From: Pseudonocardia cypriaca
GTDB taxonomy: Bacteria; Actinomycetota; Actinomycetes; Mycobacteriales; Pseudonocardiaceae
Direction of reading: 5' to 3'
NCBI RefSeq assembly: GCF_006717045.1
Contig: NZ_VFPH01000001.1
Location: forward strand, 2,170,001-2,234,000
Length of the DNA: 64,000 nucleotides
Shown: in pieces, positions 1-8,490 of the stretch
How positions within the stretch are numbered: position 1 is the stretch's first letter
Layout of the letters: each line of letters begins with the position of its first letter
Position numbers and translations under genes: made by a program
The notes under the pieces: generated by a model
What the model was told of the DNA's origin: nothing
The model's input: the letters and a program-made list of their open reading frames with translations, nothing else
The model's database searches: none

Positions 1-10
1 GTATGGACCG

Positions 11-26
11 ATACCGTGCACGGTAT
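11..26. promoter_or_regulatory. Perfect 16-bp palindrome over the LysR-family start codon
   Basis: ATACCGTGCACGGTAT is a perfect palindrome whose last two bases are the first two of the downstream ATG. It has the dyad symmetry expected of a regulator binding site, and its position suggests autoregulation or control of a divergent gene outside the window. Function is inferred from symmetry and position only. Confidence 0.45.
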
Positions 27-1071
27 GGATGTGTCGCTGCACCAGCTCCGCGGGTTCGTCGTCGTCGCGGAGGAGCAGCACTTCGGGCGGGCCGCGGCCC
101 GGCTCAACCTGACGCAACCGCCGCTCTCGCGCCAGGTCCAGGCACTGGAGGCGGCGCTGGGAGTGGCGCTCTTCGACCGGGTGGGTCGTGGGGTTCGGCT
201 CAACGCCGCGGGTGAGGTCTTCCTCGCCCACTGCCGCCGCGCCCTCGCCCTGATCGACGCGGCGCCCGACGCCACCCGCCGCGCCGCGGAGGGGGAGACC
301 GGCGCGCTGCGGCTCGCGTTCACCGCGATCGGCGCCTATGCCGTCCTCGGCGACTTCCTCGCGCTCGTCCACGAGCGGCTCCCGGCGGTCGGCGTCGCGC
401 TGACCGAGCTGGCGAGCCCCGGCCAGTTCGAGCTGCTCGGCGCGATGGAGCTCGACCTCGGGCTCGTGCGCCCGCCGATCCCGGAGCAGTTCGCGTCCGT
501 GCTCGTCCACTCCGAGGACCTGGTGCTGGCCGTGCCCGGCGGGCATCCGCTCGCGACGGCCGACGGGCCGGTCGCGCTCGCGGACGTCACCGACGAGTAC
601 ATCGGCTACAGCCCCGAGGGCTCGCGGTACCTGCACGACATCTGCGCCGCCATGATCGGGATGAACCGGTACCGGGTGAGCCAGCTGGTGTCCCAGGTGC
701 CGACGATGCTCGCTCTCGTCCGGGCCGGCACCGGGTGCGCGCTCGTGCCCAGGTCGATCCGGGCGATGGGGGTGCACGGGGTGCGGTACCTGGAGCTGGC
801 GCCGGCCGACGCGCACTCCGTGACGCTGCACGCGTGTTGGAGCCCGGACAACCCGAACCCGGCGTTGCAGCGGTTGGTGGACTCGCTCGCACGCAATGGA
901 TCGCCCGTCCGGAGCGAGCCCGGTGTCACATTCGGCGGCCTGCCGATCGTCATGTACTCGAGGGCAGATGGCTCAGAGGCGGAGGAGGCCGGGAGTGGCC
1001 GTGCCGGACGAGGACGAGAAGCGAGCAGCGCACCGGGCTCTGGTGGACCGCGTGCTGGACGGGGAGGGTGA
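25..1071 (+). CDS. LysR-family transcriptional regulator
   Basis: The N-terminal winged helix-turn-helix (residues 1-60, with FGRAAARLNLTQPPLSRQVQ) is the classical LysR DNA-binding domain; the remainder to about residue 300 is a periplasmic-binding-protein-like effector domain. The ATG at 25 was chosen over an upstream in-frame GTG because it gives the standard N-terminus (MDVSLHQLRGF). At 348 residues it is about 45 longer than usual: the C-terminal tail is a Gly/Arg/Ser-rich stretch that overlaps the next gene and may be a run-on from a lost stop. Its effector is unknown; a divergent target could lie beyond the window edge. Confidence 0.9.
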   Translation: MDVSLHQLRGFVVVAEEQHFGRAAARLNLTQPPLSRQVQALEAALGVALFDRVGRGVRLNAAGEVFLAHCRRALALIDAAPDATRRAAEGETGALRLAFTAIGAYAVLGDFLALVHERLPAVGVALTELASPGQFELLGAMELDLGLVRPPIPEQFASVLVHSEDLVLAVPGGHPLATADGPVALADVTDEYIGYSPEGSRYLHDICAAMIGMNRYRVSQLVSQVPTMLALVRAGTGCALVPRSIRAMGVHGVRYLELAPADAHSVTLHACWSPDNPNPALQRLVDSLARNGSPVRSEPGVTFGGLPIVMYSRADGSEAEEAGSGRAGRGREASSAPGSGGPRAGRGG

Positions 1072-1336
1072 GGCACCTGCCGAGCAACGAGCGCGGGCCT
1101 TCGCCAACGATGGCCTCCCACCGCCGTTGGACCTGCTGATCGGCAAGGTCGCCGACCGGCCCGCGCAGGTCGGCGACGCGGACTGGGCTGCGGCGAAGAC
1201 GTCGGGCTGCACCGAGGACCAGCTCTTCGAGCTTGTGATCTGCGCGGCCGTCGGCAAGTCCGCCCGGCTGTACGAAGCCGGACTGGCCGCCCTGGCGGAA
1301 GCGACCGCCGAGGGGAGGCCCGATCATGCGTCTTGA
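968..1336 (+). CDS. Small helical protein paired with an AhpD-like gene
   Basis: A 122-residue protein with a charged N-terminus and a C-terminal helical segment (around GCTEDQLFELVICAAVGKSA) that resembles the helices of carboxymuconolactone decarboxylase/AhpD-like proteins but lacks the CxxC. It starts inside the LysR 3' end and its stop overlaps the next start by 11 bases, so it is probably translationally coupled to the AhpD-like gene. Two-gene pairs of this sort occur in actinobacteria. The product's role is not known to me; it may form a complex with its partner. The ATG gives the most complete frame, but a later start is possible. Confidence 0.6.
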   Translation: MAQRRRRPGVAVPDEDEKRAAHRALVDRVLDGEGEAPAEQRARAFANDGLPPPLDLLIGKVADRPAQVGDADWAAAKTSGCTEDQLFELVICAAVGKSARLYEAGLAALAEATAEGRPDHAS

Positions 1337-1907
1337 CGTCCTCGACCGCGGCTACGGCGCGGGAACCAAGCTGCTGTTCGCGGTCATCCGGCTGTTCTCC
1401 GGGCACGCGGTGCCCGACGCCGCCAAGCTGACCTTCTACCGGTCCGACTTCTACGGCGCCCGGGCCAAGGAGTTCACCCACCTCGCGATGCGCGGACCGT
1501 CCGCCTGGTCAGTGGGCGACCGGGAGCTGATGGCGGCTCACGTGTCCGCCGTGAACGAGTGCGCGTTCTGCGTCGGCGCGCACACCGCGACCGCCGCTCA
1601 GGCGTACCAGGACCGGCCACGGGTCGCGGCGGTGCTGGCCGACCTGGAGTCGGCACCCATCGCGGAGCCGCTGCGGGCCACGCTGCGGATGCTCGGCAAG
1701 CTGACCCGGGACGGGACCATCGACGCGGAGGACGTGCGGGAGGTGCTCGCCGCCGGGGTCTCACCCCAGCAGGTCGAGGACGCGCTGGCCGTCTGCGCCG
1801 CCTTCAACACGACCAACCGGCTCGCCGACGCGTTCGGGTTCGAGCTGCTCGGTCCCGAGGGCTACGAGGCAGGAGCCGGATACCTGCTCAAGCGGGGTTA
1901 CCGGTAG
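1326..1907 (+). CDS. Carboxymuconolactone decarboxylase/AhpD-like protein
   Basis: Contains the alkylhydroperoxidase motif E-x11-C-x2-C-x3-H with E67, C79, C82 and H86 (segment NECAFCVGAHTATA), the redox-active pair and proton relay of AhpD-type peroxidases. At 193 residues it fits the single-domain family. Family members reduce peroxides with a thiol system or act as decarboxylases; the intact CxxC favours the redox role. It follows the small helical protein with an 11-base overlap, and its 3' end overlaps a convergent small gene. The substrate cannot be read from the sequence. Confidence 0.85.
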   Translation: MRLDVLDRGYGAGTKLLFAVIRLFSGHAVPDAAKLTFYRSDFYGARAKEFTHLAMRGPSAWSVGDRELMAAHVSAVNECAFCVGAHTATAAQAYQDRPRVAAVLADLESAPIAEPLRATLRMLGKLTRDGTIDAEDVREVLAAGVSPQQVEDALAVCAAFNTTNRLADAFGFELLGPEGYEAGAGYLLKRGYR

Positions 1908-2082
1908 TCCCGGTCGACCTGCAGTCGTGCGCCTCGTCGTAGCCGTAGTCGCCACCCGGATCGGGCTTCGGTGGCGGGCTGCTGTCGTGGTGCTGCTCGT
2001 GCTGCACCTCGAACTCGAGGCCCGGCTCGTGGACCAGGTCGTACTCGTAGTCGCCGTACGGCTCCGGTGGTGTTCCTGCCAT
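1888..2082 (-). CDS. Small acidic hypothetical protein
   Basis: A 64-residue protein rich in Asp, Glu, Tyr and His (starting MAGTPPEPYGDYEYD), with a repeated GDYxYDxxH pattern at both ends (GDYEYDLVHE and GDYGYDEAHD). The start was chosen because GAGGGAG lies a few bases upstream and the longer frame adds an unrelated basic stretch. It has no membrane segment or recognisable domain. It converges on and overlaps the AhpD-like gene. Function unknown; the acidic, His-containing repeats could bind metal, but that is speculation. Confidence 0.6.
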   Translation of the reverse strand: MAGTPPEPYGDYEYDLVHEPGLEFEVQHEQHHDSSPPPKPDPGGDYGYDEAHDCRSTGTTGNPA

Positions 2083-2210
2083 CGGCCGCTCCCTCGTGCG
2101 TACCAGGCCGAGGATGAGCCGAGTGGCGCGAATGCACAAGGGAAAGCGACTCCCCAACGCGGCCTCGAAGGTGGAGCCTTCATGGTGAGGCGATCCGGGA
2201 GGAGCGAGAG

Positions 2211-5200
2211 ATGCGTGCCATCCCGCACGACGATCGGTCCGAGGTCATCGAACGAGTGCGGCGTTATGCGTCGAAGCGCATGGGTGGGGACGGCGCGCGC
2301 ATGTACCTCGCGCTCGTCGACCGGTACTACGAGCGGGTCGCCGCCGAGGACCTCGCCGCCCGCGCCGTCCCCGACCTGTTCGGCATCGCGCTCGCCCACC
2401 TGCGGCTGGCGCGCCGCCGCCGGGCGGGGAGGCTCAACGTCACGGTCTGCTCGCCGACGTTCGACGGAGAGGGCTTCGCGTGCCCGCACACCGTCGTGCA
2501 GGTCGTGACCGACGACATGCCGTTCATCCCGGAGTCGCTCGAGACGGAGCTCGACAGGCAGGGGTTCGGCCTGCACCTCGCGCTGCACCCGGTCTTCGAG
2601 GTGGTGCGCGGCGCCGACGGCGAGCTGCTGGGCGTGCTCGGCGAGAACGAGCCGGGGAACGCGGATGTCGTGCGGGAGTCGTTCCACCACATCGAGATCG
2701 ACCGCCAGGCCGACCCGGCCGTGCTCGAACAGCTCAGGCGGGACCTGGTCCGCGTGCTCGAGGACGTGCGAGCGGCCGACGAGGACCAGGCCGCCATGCG
2801 AGAGCGGGCGGTCTCGATCGCGCAGGCCCTCCCGTCCGAGGCGGTGGTCGTCGAACCGCAGGATCGGGCGGAGGCCGCTGACTTCCTGCGCTGGCTCGCC
2901 GACGATCACTTCACGTTCCTCGGCTACCGCGAGTACGAGCTGGTGCGCGGGCCCGACGAGGAGGTGTTGCGGGCGGTCGACGGGTCCGGGCTCGGTGTCC
3001 TGCGCGACGTCCGGCGCAGGACCGCGTCCCATCCGGTCTCGGCTCTTCCGCCCGACGTGCAGCGGAAGATCCAGGAACCGGTCCTGCTCAACATCACGAA
3101 GGCCAACTCCCGCGCCACCGTTCAGCGCGGGACCCATCTCGACTACGTCGGCGTCAAGCGGTTCGACGAGAACGGGCGGGCCGTCGGCGAGCGCCGCTTC
3201 CTCGGGCTCTACCCGAGGAGCGTGGCCAAGGCCGCGCTCGCCGACATCCCGATCGTGCGGCAGAAGATGCGGGCGGTGCTCGATCGGGCCGCCGATCCCC
3301 GGCACACCTACGAGGCGCAGGTGCTCGTCGACATCCTCGACGGCTACCCGAGGGACGAGATCCTGCAGTCCACCGCGGACGAGCTGTACGGCGACGCGAT
3401 GGCGATCATCGAGCTGCAGCACCGGCAGCGGCTGCGGCTGCGCGTGCGCCGGGACGGCTTCGGGAGGTTCTTCTCCTGCTTCGTCGACCTGCCGCTCGGA
3501 CGGCTCGACGAGGCGGCCCGGGTCGGCATCCGGGACACGCTGATGACCGCGTTCCACGGCGTGCACGCCGAGGAGTCGACGCTCGTGACGGACTCCTCCG
3601 TGGTCCGGCTGCACTTCGTCGTCTACGTCGAGCCCGGCACGGTGTCCGACCTGGACCCGTCCCTGATCGAGGCCCGGCTCACCTCGGCGTTGCGCACGTG
3701 GACCGACGACCTCGCCGACGCGCTCGTCGAGGAGTTCGGCGAGGGACAGGGGGTGCTGCTGTTCAGCCGCTACGCGAACGCGATGCCCTCCGGCTACCAG
3801 GACGACCACACGGCGCGGACCGCCGTCAGCGACATCCGCCGGGTCGAGGCCCTGCTGGCGGGGGAGCCGCCGGACGGCCTCGCGATGCACCTGTACTTCG
3901 TGCTCGACAGCATCGACCCGTTGCCCCGCCTGAAGCTCTACCGGTACGGCGAGCCGCTGATGCTCTCCGACGTCGTGCCGCTGCTGGAGAACATGGGCAC
4001 GCGGGTGGTCGACGAACGACCCTACGAGATCCGGCCGGCGGGCGCGCAGCCGGTGTGGATCTACGACCTCGGGTTGCGGCACGAGGACCTGGGCGAGTTC
4101 GACGTCGCCGACGTCCGGGAACGCTTCCAGGACACGCTCGCCGCCGTGTGGCGCGGCGAGATCGAGAACGACCGGTTCAACCGCCTCGTGCTCCGCGCCG
4201 GCCTGCGGGGGCGGGACGCCACCGTCCTCCGCGCCTACGTCAGGTACATGCGGCAGGTCGGGACGACGTTCAGCCGTGACGTCATGGCCACGACGCTCGT
4301 GGACAACCCGGACATCGCGGCGCTGCTCGTCGAGCTGTTCGCGATCCGGTTCGACCCCGACCACGACGTGCGCGATGACCGCGGTCTCGCCGCCAAGCGG
4401 GCCGCCGCCGAGATCGAGCGGCGCATCGACACGGTCGCGCGGCTGAACGAGGACCGCGTGCTGCGCAGCATCCTGAACCTGGTGACCGCCACGCTGCGGA
4501 CGAACTCCTTCACCGACGGGGCCACCTCGCTCGCCTTCAAGCTCGACCCGCGCGGCATCCCCGACCTGCCGGAGCCGAGGCCGGCGTTCGAGACCTTCGT
4601 GTACTCACCGCGGGTCGAGGGCGTGTACCTGCGCGGCGGCCCCATCGCCCGCGGTGGCCTGGTCTGGTCGGACCGGCCGGAGGACTTCCGCACTGAGATC
4701 CTCGGTCTCGTCAAGGCTCAGACCGTCACGAACGCGGTCGCCGTGCCCGTGGGCGCGAAGGGTGCGTTCGTCGTGCGGTCGCCCCAGGAGCTGCAGGCCT
4801 GCTACCGCACCTTCGTCCGGGGGCTGCTCGACGTCACCGACAACGTGGTCGACGGCCGCGTCGTGGCGCCGCACCGGGTGGTCCGGCACGACGGCGACGA
4901 CCCGTACCTCGTCGTCGCCCCGGACAAGGGCACCGCGGAGTTCTCCGACCTCGCCAACGCGGTCTCCCACGAGTACGGCTTCTGGCTCGGCGACGCGTTC
5001 GCCTCCGGTGGGTCCACCGGCTACGACCGCAAGGCGATGGGCATCACCGCGCGCGGCGCGTGGGTCTCGGTGCGGCGGCACTTCCGGTCGCTCGGCATCG
5101 ACGTGCAGAACGAGGACGTCACCGTCGCCGGGATCGGTGACATGTCCGGCGACGTGTTCGGCAACGGCATGCTGTCGTCGCGGCACATCAGGCTGGTGGC

Positions 5201-7025
5201 CGCCTTCGACCACCGCCACGTGTTCGTCGACCCCGATCCCGACCCGGAGCGCAGCCACGACGAGCGCGCGCGGCTGTTCGCGATGGCCCACTCGTCATGG
5301 GCCGACTACGACCCTGAGCTCATCTCCCCAGGTGGCGGGGTGTTCTCCCGGGCGTCGAGGGAGGTGCCGCTGTCGGACGAGGTGCGCCGGGCCCTCGGCG
5401 TCGACGCCGACTCGCTCTCCGCGGACGAGCTCGTGCGAGCGATCCTCGAAGCCCCGGTGGACCTGCTGTGGAACGGCGGCGTCGGCACGTACGTCAAGGC
5501 GTCGACCGAACCGAACGCGGACGTCGGCGACAAGCAGAACGACGCCGTTCGGGTCGACGCCGCCAGGCTGCGGTGCCGGGTGGTCGGGGAGGGCGGGAAC
5601 CTGGGGTTCACCCAGCGGGCCCGCACGGAGTACGCACTGCGCGGCGGGCAGATCAACGCCGACGTGGTCGACGGCTCGGCGGGGGTGAACTGCTCCGATC
5701 GCGAGGTCAACATCAAGATCCTGCTCGACCGCGTGGCGCGGGACGGCGACCTCACGCGCAAGCAGCGCGACGAGCTGCTCGCCGCGATGACCGACGACGT
5801 CGCGGCCCACGTGCTCGCCGACAACGACCGCCTGACCCGCGCGGTCCACCTCGACTCGGCGCAGGCGCCCGCGATGCGGGACGTCCATGCCCGCTACCTC
5901 GACGCGCTGGAGCACTCGGGGCGGCTCGACCGGGCGCAGGAGCAGTTGCCGAGCACCGCGGAGCTCATGGGCCGGGCAGAGATCGGCGGTGGGCTCCAGC
6001 TGCCGGAGTTCGCTCTCCTCCTGGCCTACAGCAAGATCGAGCTCTTCGACGAGCTGGTCGACTCCGACGTGCCGGAGGACCCGTTCCTCGGCCGGGAGCT
6101 CGAGCGGTACTTCCCCGACGCGCTGCGCGACCGCTACGCGCGGCAGATCCAGGAGCACCCGCTGCGGCGGGAGATCATCGCGACCCGCGTCGCGAACGGC
6201 GTCGTCGACCGGGCGGGCATGACGTTCGTGTCGCGTCTGACCGAGGAGACGGGCCTCGCGGCGCCCGACGTGGCGCGGGCCCACACGGCGGCCCGCGACA
6301 TCTTCGGGCTGAGTGCGCTCTGGGCGCGGCTCGAGGCGCTCGACGACGTCGTCACCACCCGCACCCAGATCTCGCTCTTCCTCGAGCTGCGCCGGCTGGC
6401 CGAGCGGGCCACGCGGTGGCTGCTGCGCAACCGTGAGCAGCCGCTCGACGTGGCCGAGGCCATCGAGCTCTTCGAGCCGGGGGTGCGGGAGCTCACGCCG
6501 CTGATCCCGGAGCTGATCGGCGAGGACCGGCGCAGCGTTCTGGACCGGACGGTCCGCGGCCACGTCGACGCGGGCGTTCCCGAGGACCTGGCGAGGGCGG
6601 TCCGGACGTCGCCCGAGCTCGTCGCGGCCCTCGACGTCACGTCCGTGGCCTGTTCGACCGAGCGTCCTGTCCGGGACGTGGCGGTGGTCCACTTCGCGCT
6701 CGAGGAGCACCTGCGGCTCGGCTGGCTGCGGGCCCGGATCCTCGAACTGCCGCGCGACGAGCGCTGGCCGGCCCTCGCCAGGGCGGCGCTGCGGGAGGAC
6801 CTGCACGTCGTCCACTCGGCGATCACCGCGGAGGTGGTGCGCACCAGCTGGCCGGGCAGCGACGGCCATGAGCAGGTTCGGGACTGGATCGCGACGACCG
6901 ACGCCGCGGCGAGGCGCTGCCTGCGCCTGCTCGACGAGATCGCCGCGGCCGGCCGGTCGGACCTGGCGACCGTCTCGGTCGCGCTCCGGGAGATCCGGAC
7001 GTTGCTGCGGGGAAGCGGCGGCTAG
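2211..7025 (+). CDS. gdh: NAD-specific glutamate dehydrogenase, large (180-kDa) class
   Basis: At 1604 residues this matches the large NAD-GDH class (M. tuberculosis Rv2476c type), which deaminates glutamate to 2-oxoglutarate and ammonium in the cytoplasm. Residues 1-700 are the long N-terminal regulatory part with ACT-like regions; the catalytic core begins near residue 800 (RGGLVWSDRPEDFRTEILGL, then VPVGAKGAFV with the lysine region), followed by the nucleotide-binding part with GIGDMSGDVFGNG. GGGAGGAG precedes the ATG. It is monocistronic, with a 4-base convergent overlap with the FAD enzyme. Large GDHs are often allosterically or post-translationally controlled; no operator stands out here. 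Confidence 0.95.
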   Translation: MRAIPHDDRSEVIERVRRYASKRMGGDGARMYLALVDRYYERVAAEDLAARAVPDLFGIALAHLRLARRRRAGRLNVTVCSPTFDGEGFACPHTVVQVVTDDMPFIPESLETELDRQGFGLHLALHPVFEVVRGADGELLGVLGENEPGNADVVRESFHHIEIDRQADPAVLEQLRRDLVRVLEDVRAADEDQAAMRERAVSIAQALPSEAVVVEPQDRAEAADFLRWLADDHFTFLGYREYELVRGPDEEVLRAVDGSGLGVLRDVRRRTASHPVSALPPDVQRKIQEPVLLNITKANSRATVQRGTHLDYVGVKRFDENGRAVGERRFLGLYPRSVAKAALADIPIVRQKMRAVLDRAADPRHTYEAQVLVDILDGYPRDEILQSTADELYGDAMAIIELQHRQRLRLRVRRDGFGRFFSCFVDLPLGRLDEAARVGIRDTLMTAFHGVHAEESTLVTDSSVVRLHFVVYVEPGTVSDLDPSLIEARLTSALRTWTDDLADALVEEFGEGQGVLLFSRYANAMPSGYQDDHTARTAVSDIRRVEALLAGEPPDGLAMHLYFVLDSIDPLPRLKLYRYGEPLMLSDVVPLLENMGTRVVDERPYEIRPAGAQPVWIYDLGLRHEDLGEFDVADVRERFQDTLAAVWRGEIENDRFNRLVLRAGLRGRDATVLRAYVRYMRQVGTTFSRDVMATTLVDNPDIAALLVELFAIRFDPDHDVRDDRGLAAKRAAAEIERRIDTVARLNEDRVLRSILNLVTATLRTNSFTDGATSLAFKLDPRGIPDLPEPRPAFETFVYSPRVEGVYLRGGPIARGGLVWSDRPEDFRTEILGLVKAQTVTNAVAVPVGAKGAFVVRSPQELQACYRTFVRGLLDVTDNVVDGRVVAPHRVVRHDGDDPYLVVAPDKGTAEFSDLANAVSHEYGFWLGDAFASGGSTGYDRKAMGITARGAWVSVRRHFRSLGIDVQNEDVTVAGIGDMSGDVFGNGMLSSRHIRLVAAFDHRHVFVDPDPDPERSHDERARLFAMAHSSWADYDPELISPGGGVFSRASREVPLSDEVRRALGVDADSLSADELVRAILEAPVDLLWNGGVGTYVKASTEPNADVGDKQNDAVRVDAARLRCRVVGEGGNLGFTQRARTEYALRGGQINADVVDGSAGVNCSDREVNIKILLDRVARDGDLTRKQRDELLAAMTDDVAAHVLADNDRLTRAVHLDSAQAPAMRDVHARYLDALEHSGRLDRAQEQLPSTAELMGRAEIGGGLQLPEFALLLAYSKIELFDELVDSDVPEDPFLGRELERYFPDALRDRYARQIQEHPLRREIIATRVANGVVDRAGMTFVSRLTEETGLAAPDVARAHTAARDIFGLSALWARLEALDDVVTTRTQISLFLELRRLAERATRWLLRNREQPLDVAEAIELFEPGVRELTPLIPELIGEDRRSVLDRTVRGHVDAGVPEDLARAVRTSPELVAALDVTSVACSTERPVRDVAVVHFALEEHLRLGWLRARILELPRDERWPALARAALREDLHVVHSAITAEVVRTSWPGSDGHEQVRDWIATTDAAARRCLRLLDEIAAAGRSDLATVSVALREIRTLLRGSGG

Positions 7026-8317
7026 CCCGAGCTCTCGACGTTCGGGGCGACGCGCTCGGCCAGGTCGCCGAGGTCGACGTCGTGCACGCTGTCCTTGCCG
7101 ACGAGGTCGAGCACGTGCGCGGCGGCGAACCCCTCGGCGGCGCACGGCCCCATGACCCGCACGCTGGACAGCGCTGCCGCGTCGCCGTCGATGCAGCGGC
7201 CCGCGACGAGCAGGTTGTGCACGTCTGGCGGGGTCATCGCGCGCAGCGGCACGTAGTGGACGTGGTCGGGGCCGAACGTCTCCCACACGTAGCCCTGCGG
7301 GGTGTCGTGCAGCTCGATCGGCCATGCCGTGCGGGCCACCGCGTCGGGGAACCGAGTGCCGGCGCGGACCTCGTCGACGGTGAGCTGGTGTACTGCGGCG
7401 ACCCACCGGGTCTGGCGGCGCCCGGGGAAGCCGTAGCTGCGCACCCGCGCGTTGCCGAAGACCTCGCGGAACTCCGCCCGCAGCAGCGCGATCGCCCGGT
7501 CGGCCTGCTCCTTGCCGCGGATCTGCGCGTCGGCGGCCGCGATCGGGTCGAGCGGGGCCTCGATGTGGGTCATGTTCAGCACCGCGGTGCCGCGGCCGGG
7601 GAAGAAGAACGCGAGTCCGTCGTGGCGGTGCAGGCCGAACTCCTCCGCCTTCGCGCCGATCCGCGCGGCCAGCTCGCCGGGGTCGGGGCGGCGGCTCTCG
7701 TCGAGGCGTTCGACGACGAGCTGCTGGCTGCCGTAGATCTCCCGCTCCGGCAGCCGGCACGGCAGGCCGGCCTCCCATGCCAGCGCCGCGTCGCCGCTGG
7801 CGTCGACGAAGCCGGTGGCGGTGACCTCGACGCTGCCGTAGCGGGTGGCGAACCGGACGGTGTCGATCCGGTCGGACGAGCGGGTGACGCCCACGATCAC
7901 GGCGCCGGTGATCGCCCGGATCCCGTGGGTGGCGACGGTCTGCTCGACCCACCGGCCCAGCCGCACCTCGTCGTAGCCGACGGTGGTGGTGTGGCCGCGG
8001 TTGTAGAACAGGTCACCGGTGGCGCCGAGGTCGGCGAACACGTCGTCGAACAGTCCGTGGGTGAGCTGGCGGTGCTCCGGGGCGTTGCCGAAGACGCCGC
8101 AGAACAGGCCGATGAGCGAGTTGACCATCTGCCCGCCGAGCACGGGCAACGCGTCGACCAGCACGACCGACCGGCCCAGCCGCGCCGACTCGACCGCAGC
8201 GGACAGGCCCGCGATGCCGGCACCCACGACGCACACGTCCGCGGTGACCTCGTGCGTCGCGCTCCCCTCCGGACGCGTCACGGTGCGGACCGGGAGATCG
8301 GTGAGCGCGTGCGGCAT
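7022..8317 (-). CDS. FAD-dependent oxidoreductase
   Basis: A 431-residue flavoprotein with an N-terminal Rossmann dinucleotide site (VVGAGIAGLSAA), the ribose-binding acidic residue after the second strand (VVLVDALP), and the FVDASGDA segment typical of the FAD_oxidored/FAD-dependent dehydrogenase group. No signal peptide, no iron-sulfur cysteines. I chose the internal ATG (MPHALTDL) because the upstream alternative adds only three residues. Stand-alone: no partner enzyme adjoins it, so the substrate is unknown. Confidence 0.8.
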   Translation of the reverse strand: MPHALTDLPVRTVTRPEGSATHEVTADVCVVGAGIAGLSAAVESARLGRSVVLVDALPVLGGQMVNSLIGLFCGVFGNAPEHRQLTHGLFDDVFADLGATGDLFYNRGHTTTVGYDEVRLGRWVEQTVATHGIRAITGAVIVGVTRSSDRIDTVRFATRYGSVEVTATGFVDASGDAALAWEAGLPCRLPEREIYGSQQLVVERLDESRRPDPGELAARIGAKAEEFGLHRHDGLAFFFPGRGTAVLNMTHIEAPLDPIAAADAQIRGKEQADRAIALLRAEFREVFGNARVRSYGFPGRRQTRWVAAVHQLTVDEVRAGTRFPDAVARTAWPIELHDTPQGYVWETFGPDHVHYVPLRAMTPPDVHNLLVAGRCIDGDAAALSSVRVMGPCAAEGFAAAHVLDLVGKDSVHDVDLGDLAERVAPNVESSG

Positions 8318-8490
8318 GCCCCACACGCTAGGAGTCGATGCTCACCGCGAGGAAATAGTCAGTTCGTCTGCTGGCCATCAGGCGGATGGATAGCCGCAGC
8401 TCGCGGCGGCGCGGTGGGGGTGCTCCGTTCGGGGGCTCGCCTCCCGGCGGGCCGACCTGGATCGTGGTGGGCCCCGACCGAGGAGATGGC

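Noticed and set aside
1761..4364. Long minus-strand open frame across the 5' part of the glutamate dehydrogenase gene
   Set aside because: It is an antisense shadow of a GC-rich gene: the plus strand encodes a full GDH with recognisable motifs, while this frame is rich in Arg, Val, His and Glu without any domain.
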